A program made the translations under genes and the position numbers. DNA of 25,001 nucleotides from Anaerolineales bacterium UBA7227 (GTDB lineage: Bacteria > Chloroflexota > Anaerolineae > Anaerolineales > Villigracilaceae), in NCBI GenBank assembly GCA_002473085.1, contig DKTP01000041.1:1-25001 (forward strand), in the 5' to 3' direction. Shown one piece after another: positions 20,553 to 25,001 of this stretch. The notes beneath the pieces were generated by a model that saw nothing but the letters and a program-made list of their open reading frames with translations, made no database searches and was not told the origin of the DNA. Position 1 is the first letter of the stretch. Each line of letters begins with the position of its first letter.

Positions 20553-21899
20553 ATGTCCACTCAACTAGCGCTTTCGTTTTATGAACCCAAAGTAAACCTC
20601 GTTGTAAAAACAGGGCAATCCAAATGGGGTACTTTTAAAGACAGTCTAAGAGCCCCTATTCATAGGTGGTTTACCTATCCTGCTGGGTTTTCATATAAAG
20701 CCGTTGAGCATTCCATTGAGCGGTTCAACATCGTTCGCGGCAACACGATCTATGATCCCTTCATGGGTTCGGGAACAACCAATCTTACAGCAAAGACATT
20801 GGGCATCAATTCAATAGGTACTGAGGCACATCCCTTTGTTTATCGTATTGCGCGCGCCAAACTCAACTGGGATGTTGACGAAAAGGCAATTCGGGACTTT
20901 TGCACTGTTGCCGATACTCAATTAGCGAAGAGATCGAAAGCCTTACAAAAGAAAAAATTAATCAACGAATTTCCAGAATTGATTTTGAAGTGTTACGAAG
21001 AAAGCACTATTTACGATTTGTGGGCGCTTCGGGAGTTGGCTAACGAAAATTTAGACAGTGACGGAACGAAAGAATTCTTCTTTGTTGTAATAACAGCTAT
21101 GCTTAGAAGCGTTTCTGTCGCGGCGACAGGCTGGCCTTATATTGCTCCAAATAAAAAGAAGGTCTCGTCGGTAGACAAAGATGTACTGACTGAATTTCTA
21201 ATTCTCGCAAAGCAAATGCTAGGCGATATTCAGGCTATTAAAGTATGGTCAAACGGAAAACATCAAGGGTCAACTCATCTTTTGGTAAATGGCGATTCGC
21301 GAGACACGACGAATTCAATTGATGACCAATCAGTAGATCATGTATTTACTTCTCCGCCGTATTTAAACAATTTTGATTATGCCGATAGAACTCGTCTTGA
21401 GCTGTATTTCTGGGGTGAGGCAAAAACTTGGGGAGAAATAAGTGAAAAAATACGGACTCAGTTAATGACCTCTGCTACAACCCAAATCAATCGGTCTGAT
21501 ACGAGATATGAAATACTTGGCGATTTCAAAAAAGACTGCCCGTTGGTCACGGATTTTATTACAGAATCCGTAAATCAATTAATGAGCATCCGAAAAACCA
21601 AAGGTGGGAAGAAAAGTTATGATTTAATGGTTGCTGGATATTTTAATGACATGTATCAAATAGTGAGGGATGTGTCTCGCGTCCTTAAGTCAGGTTCAAA
21701 AGCATTATTTGTACTCGGCGATTCTGCTCCTTATGGAATCCATATTCCCACAGACAAACTTATTGGCGATATCGGGATTTCTTTGGGCTTCGATTCCTAC
21801 GAAATAGAAATTCTTCGAACTCGTGGAGATAAATGGAAAGCAAATCCACAAAGGCATAATGTACCTTTGCGCGAGAGCATTGTTATCCTAAGTAAATGA
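20553..21899 (+). CDS. DNA methyltransferase of a restriction-modification system
   Basis: A 448-residue amino-methyltransferase that would transfer a methyl group from S-adenosylmethionine to cytosine N4 or adenine N6. The SAM site DPFMGSGTTNLTAKTLG near 69-85 comes first and the catalytic TSPPYLNNFDYAD near 266-278 follows, the order of beta/N4-type enzymes. The central ~150 residues probably hold target recognition. A longer frame from 20517 exists, but the TACAAT box seven bases before ATG 20553 supports this start. Codon use is clearly AT-richer than that of the flanking GC-rich genes, pointing to horizontal transfer. The partner gene follows after seven bases. Confidence 0.88.
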   Translation: MSTQLALSFYEPKVNLVVKTGQSKWGTFKDSLRAPIHRWFTYPAGFSYKAVEHSIERFNIVRGNTIYDPFMGSGTTNLTAKTLGINSIGTEAHPFVYRIARAKLNWDVDEKAIRDFCTVADTQLAKRSKALQKKKLINEFPELILKCYEESTIYDLWALRELANENLDSDGTKEFFFVVITAMLRSVSVAATGWPYIAPNKKKVSSVDKDVLTEFLILAKQMLGDIQAIKVWSNGKHQGSTHLLVNGDSRDTTNSIDDQSVDHVFTSPPYLNNFDYADRTRLELYFWGEAKTWGEISEKIRTQLMTSATTQINRSDTRYEILGDFKKDCPLVTDFITESVNQLMSIRKTKGGKKSYDLMVAGYFNDMYQIVRDVSRVLKSGSKALFVLGDSAPYGIHIPTDKLIGDIGISLGFDSYEIEILRTRGDKWKANPQRHNVPLRESIVILSK

Positions 21900-21906
21900 G
21901 GGCATC

Positions 21907-22833
21907 ATGGCAGACAACAAACAACACGGCAGGATTAGTCATGTTGGTCAATTAATTGGCGAGGCATTTGAAAATGTCGTCATTAAGTTGATCAAGTCTC
22001 ACTTGAAAAAGAATCACCCTACCTTCATTCTGCTACGACCAGACGAAGGAAGAAAATTGTTGACCCTTGACATGCCTGGAGGAATAAAAAGACAACTCGA
22101 CACTGTCGTTGCGCCAATCGATTCTGACGATCCTGTTGCATTGCTTGAAACGAAGTGGCTTAAGGATGGTCGTCATTGGAGCGATAAGGGCGCTTGGATT
22201 CTTCAATTGCGCGAAGTAAGGAAAAACTATCCAACAGTTAGAGGCGCGGCGGCTATTCTTGCGGGGTATTGGAATGAAGGTGTGCGGATTTTATTGCGAA
22301 ACGAGGGAGGTGGAATAGACATGATTTTGGTTGCAACTGACGAAGAAGTCTACAACTCGATCCAGCCTTATTTGGATAAAGTGCTTGGAGAAAAAACTTT
22401 CAAGTTAAATGCTCGTCAAATTCGTGGCCGTTTTCCAGAACAGTATGTAGATGTATTTGACGACTTCCTAATTGCGTTGAGAGAAACGGGTGAATTGAAC
22501 AAATTAGCCAAACAGTGGTTTAGATTTCCAAGAACAGATGTGGATGGAAACGAGACTAACGGCAAGGAACTTATCCGAAGAGCGTTGGATGTCTTGCTCC
22601 AACCATTGCCTGCAAATCCGAGAATAAACAACTTTGAAATTACCCTTGAAGTAGAAACGGGCAATTTGATTTACAGGAAATTCAAGGATTTGGAAGAACT
22701 TTTGGATTTCATCAACCAAAACGCTACGGATCCAGCAAAGATACTTGATGAAATTAGCCCCAAATCAAGTAGAAAACAAATCGGTGAACAAATGGGGTTT
22801 TATGAAACCGATGAAGATGATGATGATTTTTAA
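21907..22833 (+). CDS. Putative type II restriction endonuclease (PD-(D/E)XK)
   Basis: A 308-residue protein directly downstream of the methyltransferase and equally AT-rich. KRQLDTVVAP near 60-69 and ALLETKWLKDG near 77-87 give a D-x(n)-E-x-K arrangement typical of PD-(D/E)XK nucleases, and a conserved-looking HWSDKGAWILQLREV follows. The rest has no motif I can name, and the protein ends in an acidic run (TDEDDDDF). Family and recognition site are not recognisable, so the call rests on the nuclease motif plus operon position. GAGGG precedes the ATG. Confidence 0.7.
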   Translation: MADNKQHGRISHVGQLIGEAFENVVIKLIKSHLKKNHPTFILLRPDEGRKLLTLDMPGGIKRQLDTVVAPIDSDDPVALLETKWLKDGRHWSDKGAWILQLREVRKNYPTVRGAAAILAGYWNEGVRILLRNEGGGIDMILVATDEEVYNSIQPYLDKVLGEKTFKLNARQIRGRFPEQYVDVFDDFLIALRETGELNKLAKQWFRFPRTDVDGNETNGKELIRRALDVLLQPLPANPRINNFEITLEVETGNLIYRKFKDLEELLDFINQNATDPAKILDEISPKSSRKQIGEQMGFYETDEDDDDF

Positions 22834-22840
22834 TTTGAGT

Positions 22841-22877
22841 AAGCCGTCCCGTTATTGGTGGCGGCTTTCTCTTTTTA
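22841..22877 (+). terminator. Terminator of the restriction-modification operon
   Basis: AAGCCG and CGGCTT (with inner CC/GG) around CGTTATTGGT, followed by TCTCTTTTT. It begins seven bases after the stop. Confidence 0.75.
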
Positions 22878-22919
22878 ATTCCAAGCCTTTTCCTCCTTCA
22901 TCCTTCCGCCTTCCTCCCT

Positions 22920-22925
22920 TATAAT
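22920..22925 (+). promoter_or_regulatory. -10 box of the E1 gene
   Basis: A perfect TATAAT, here followed by a ~28-base leader with AGGAG (22947-22951) before ATG 22961, unlike the leaderless genes in the window. Confidence 0.5.
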
Positions 22926-22960
22926 CCCCCTATCTCTATCCAATTCAGGAGCGACTCCCC

Positions 22961-25001
22961 ATGCCCCAAAAGCAGGGTTCTATTAATCTTCCCCTCCCAA
23001 AAGAAGACATCCTCCACGACTACCGCCTCGCCTACGCCTCCCGCCAAGCCTCCCTCATCGGCCGCCGCGAAGTCCTCAGCGGCAAGGCGAAATTCGGCAT
23101 CTTCGGCGACGGCAAGGAACTGGCGAACATCGCCATTGCGCGCGCCTTCCGCAAAGGCGACTGGCGCTCGGGCTACTACCGCGACCAGACCTGGATGTTC
23201 ATGCTCGGCGTGATCAACATCCAGCAATGGTTCGCACAGCTCTACGCCCACGCCGATCTCGAAGCCGAACCCATCGCGGGCGGACGCTCGATGAACGGTC
23301 ACTACGGCTCGCGCTACATCAACCCCGACGGGTCGTGGCGCGTCCAAACCGAGATGTTCAATGTCTCTGCCGATGTCTCGCCGACGGGCACACAAATGCC
23401 GCGCACGGTCGGGCTGGCGTACGCGTCGGTGGTTTATCGGAATCTCGCAGGGGCGGACAACGCAGCAGGGGCGGACAACGCAGCAGGGGCGGACAACGCA
23501 GGTCCGCCCCAACGAAATTTTTCCCACAATGGCGACGAGATCGCCTGGGTCACCATTGGCAACGCCTCCAGCGCGGAGGGCATGTTCTGGGAGAGCGTCA
23601 ACGCCATCGGCGTGCTACAGGCGCCCGCGGTCATCACCGTCTACGACGACGGCTACGGCATCTCCGTCCCCAACCAATTCCAGATGGTGAAGGAAAACAT
23701 CTACGCCATCCTCAAAGGTTTCGAGCGCGAACCGTGCATGGAGGAGGACTGCGAGCGCGGCTACGACCTCCACCAGGTTCACGGCTGGGACTACCCCGCG
23801 CTGGTCGAAACCTACCGCAAGGCGGCCGAGGTCGCCCGCAAATACCACATCCCGCAGATCGTCCACGTCACCGAACTGACCCAACCGCAGGGACACAGCA
23901 CCAGCGGTTCGCACGAACGTTACAAGACTCCCGAACGACTCGCCTGGGAACAGGAATTCGACTGCCTCCACAAAATGCGCGCGTGGATGATCGAGCAGCG
24001 CGTCGCCTCTGACCTCGAGCTGGGTGAGGCCGAAACGGGCGAACGCGACCGCGTGGAGGGAATCCGCAAAGCCGCGTGGGACGCGTTCATCTCCCCCATC
24101 CTCGAGGAGCGCGGCCAGGTGATGGACATGCTGGACGAGATCGCGGCCGCGTCGAGTCACGCGTCAGAGTTGGCCGAGGTTCGGGAGCGGCTGTCCGCCC
24201 TCCCGTCGGTGACGAGGCGGGACGTCCACGCCGCGGCGCACGAAGCGCTGCGAATCCTGCGCGGCGAGGAGCATCCCTCCAAGCAAGTCCTCGTCCGCTG
24301 GAAGCAGGAGCAGGACGCGGTCAATTTCGAGCGCTACGGCTCGCACCTGACGGGCGGCGCCGCGCTGAAAGTCGAGGAGGTCAAACCCGCCTATTCTGAT
24401 TCGTCGCCGACCGTGTTCGGGTTCGAGGTGATGAACGCCGCGTTCGATTCCATTTTGGGACGCGACCCGCGCGTGATCGCGTTCGGCGAAGACGTGGGCA
24501 AACTTGGCGACGTGAACCAGGGTTTCAAGGGGATGCAGGAAAAATACGGCGCGCTGCGCGTGACCGACACGGGCATCCGCGAAGCGACGATTTTGGGACA
24601 GGCCATCGGCATGGCGATGCGCGGACTGCGGCCGATCGCGGAGATCCAGTATCTCGATTATCTGTTCTACGCGCTGCAAGTCATGTCCGACGATTTGGCG
24701 ACCCTGCACTGGCGCACCGTGGGCGGACAGTCCGCGCCTGTGATCGTGCGCACGCGCGGACATCGGCTGGAGGGCATCTGGCATTCGGGTTCGCTCATGT
24801 CGGGCATCATCAACCTGGTGCGCGGTATGCACGTGCTGGTCCCGCGTGACATGACCCGCGCCGCTGGTTTTTACAATACCATCTTAAAATCTGGCGAACC
24901 CGCCATCATCGTCGAGGTGTTGAACGGCTATCGCGTCAAAGAGAAATTGCCCGATAATCTGAGCGAGATGACCGTCCCGCTCGGAATCCCCGAAACGATT
25001 C
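22961..25001 (+). CDS. 2-oxoacid dehydrogenase E1, fused alpha and beta subunits (partial)
   Basis: An uninterrupted frame of 680 codons from ATG 22961 that runs off the window. Residues ~20-400 are the E1-alpha half: GRREVLSGKAKFGIFGDGKE, GYYRDQTWMF near 73-82, then GNASSAEGMFWESVN and VYDDGYGISVPNQFQ, which form the thiamine-diphosphate site. From about residue 485 the E1-beta half begins: VFGFEVMNAAFDSILGRDPR, VIAFGEDVGKLGDVNQGFKG, DTGIREATILGQAIGMAMRG and IQYLDYLFYALQVMSDDLA. Such fused E1 proteins decarboxylate pyruvate or branched-chain 2-oxoacids for an E2 partner; which substrate is unclear. Residues 163-181 are three copies of AGADNA from an expanded repeat, inserted before the ThDP motif. 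AGGAG nine bases upstream supports the start. Confidence 0.88.
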   Translation, partial: MPQKQGSINLPLPKEDILHDYRLAYASRQASLIGRREVLSGKAKFGIFGDGKELANIAIARAFRKGDWRSGYYRDQTWMFMLGVINIQQWFAQLYAHADLEAEPIAGGRSMNGHYGSRYINPDGSWRVQTEMFNVSADVSPTGTQMPRTVGLAYASVVYRNLAGADNAAGADNAAGADNAGPPQRNFSHNGDEIAWVTIGNASSAEGMFWESVNAIGVLQAPAVITVYDDGYGISVPNQFQMVKENIYAILKGFEREPCMEEDCERGYDLHQVHGWDYPALVETYRKAAEVARKYHIPQIVHVTELTQPQGHSTSGSHERYKTPERLAWEQEFDCLHKMRAWMIEQRVASDLELGEAETGERDRVEGIRKAAWDAFISPILEERGQVMDMLDEIAAASSHASELAEVRERLSALPSVTRRDVHAAAHEALRILRGEEHPSKQVLVRWKQEQDAVNFERYGSHLTGGAALKVEEVKPAYSDSSPTVFGFEVMNAAFDSILGRDPRVIAFGEDVGKLGDVNQGFKGMQEKYGALRVTDTGIREATILGQAIGMAMRGLRPIAEIQYLDYLFYALQVMSDDLATLHWRTVGGQSAPVIVRTRGHRLEGIWHSGSLMSGIINLVRGMHVLVPRDMTRAAGFYNTILKSGEPAIIVEVLNGYRVKEKLPDNLSEMTVPLGIPETI
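23447..23510 (+). repeat. Three 18-bp tandem repeats plus palindrome inside the E1 gene
   Basis: GCAGGGGCGGACAACGCA occurs three times without change (23447-23500), followed by GGTCCGCCCC. The last unit and this end form a GGGGCGGAC/GTCCGCCCC hairpin. Being 18 bp, each unit adds AGADNA in frame. Confidence 0.9.

Noticed and set aside
23447..23500. Possible CRISPR-like array
   Set aside because: The three 18-bp repeats are contiguous, without spacers, and continue an open reading frame.
23227..24012. 261-codon plus-strand ORF in another frame, and the minus-strand ORFs at 23615-24832
   Set aside because: These are shadows of the E1 gene, whose frame is open from 22961 to the window end and has clear alpha and beta subunit motifs.

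Overview
The window looks like a chromosomal segment of a member of Chloroflexota, probably class Anaerolineae. This is inference from several signs together: GC-rich genes, Thr/Pro-rich lipoprotein-type sequences, a T-box in front of leuS, many genes whose -10 box lies 6-8 bases before the ATG (leaderless style), and a large load of short dispersed palindromic repeats. No 16S rRNA gene is present to confirm it.

Layout: 1-1600 is accessory DNA, with a DUF3800 gene between two copies of the same gene tail, a possible tiny minus-strand RNA and a 22-bp periodic array. 1650-3900 holds an inositol-monophosphatase gene, tRNA-Lys(TTT), and a fumarylacetoacetate-hydrolase gene that runs abruptly into the antisense of a Thr/Pro-rich membrane protein. 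3975-6472 holds an SbcC/Rad50-type ATPase gene and an 18-codon micro-ORF unit between inverted copies of a ~63-bp repeat. 6835-8317 is a K+/H+ antiporter. 8465-12205 (minus) is tRNA-Ala(CGC), tRNA-Ala(GGC), a leucine T-box and leuS, whose product has a histone-H1-like N-terminal extension. 12234-13670 (minus) is an LCP-family lipoprotein. 13908-16977 is ruvA, an AI-2E-type transporter, a 58-aa protein and a P1-family peptidase. 17065-18449 (minus) is a GNAT acetyltransferase and a 4-TM phage-holin-like protein.

18470-20520 is a second accessory zone: gene fragments, a NadS-type antitoxin with a nonsense-mutated toxin, a DUF4258/DUF2283 pair and several hairpin repeats. It is followed by an AT-richer restriction-modification pair (20553-22833), then by the start of a fused E1 alpha/beta 2-oxoacid dehydrogenase that runs off the window.

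The most unusual theme is that short repeats have entered coding sequences without breaking the frame. A five-unit 7-bp repeat (consensus AGTRATC) lies between the tRNA-Ala genes, at the stop codon of the holin-like gene, in frame inside sbcC and, in diverged form, in frame inside leuS. A different palindromic repeat is expanded in frame inside the E1 gene. Other candidates are the 18-codon unit with an intramolecular anti-Shine-Dalgarno, and a 59-nt promoter-hairpin-terminator unit beside the DUF3800 gene.
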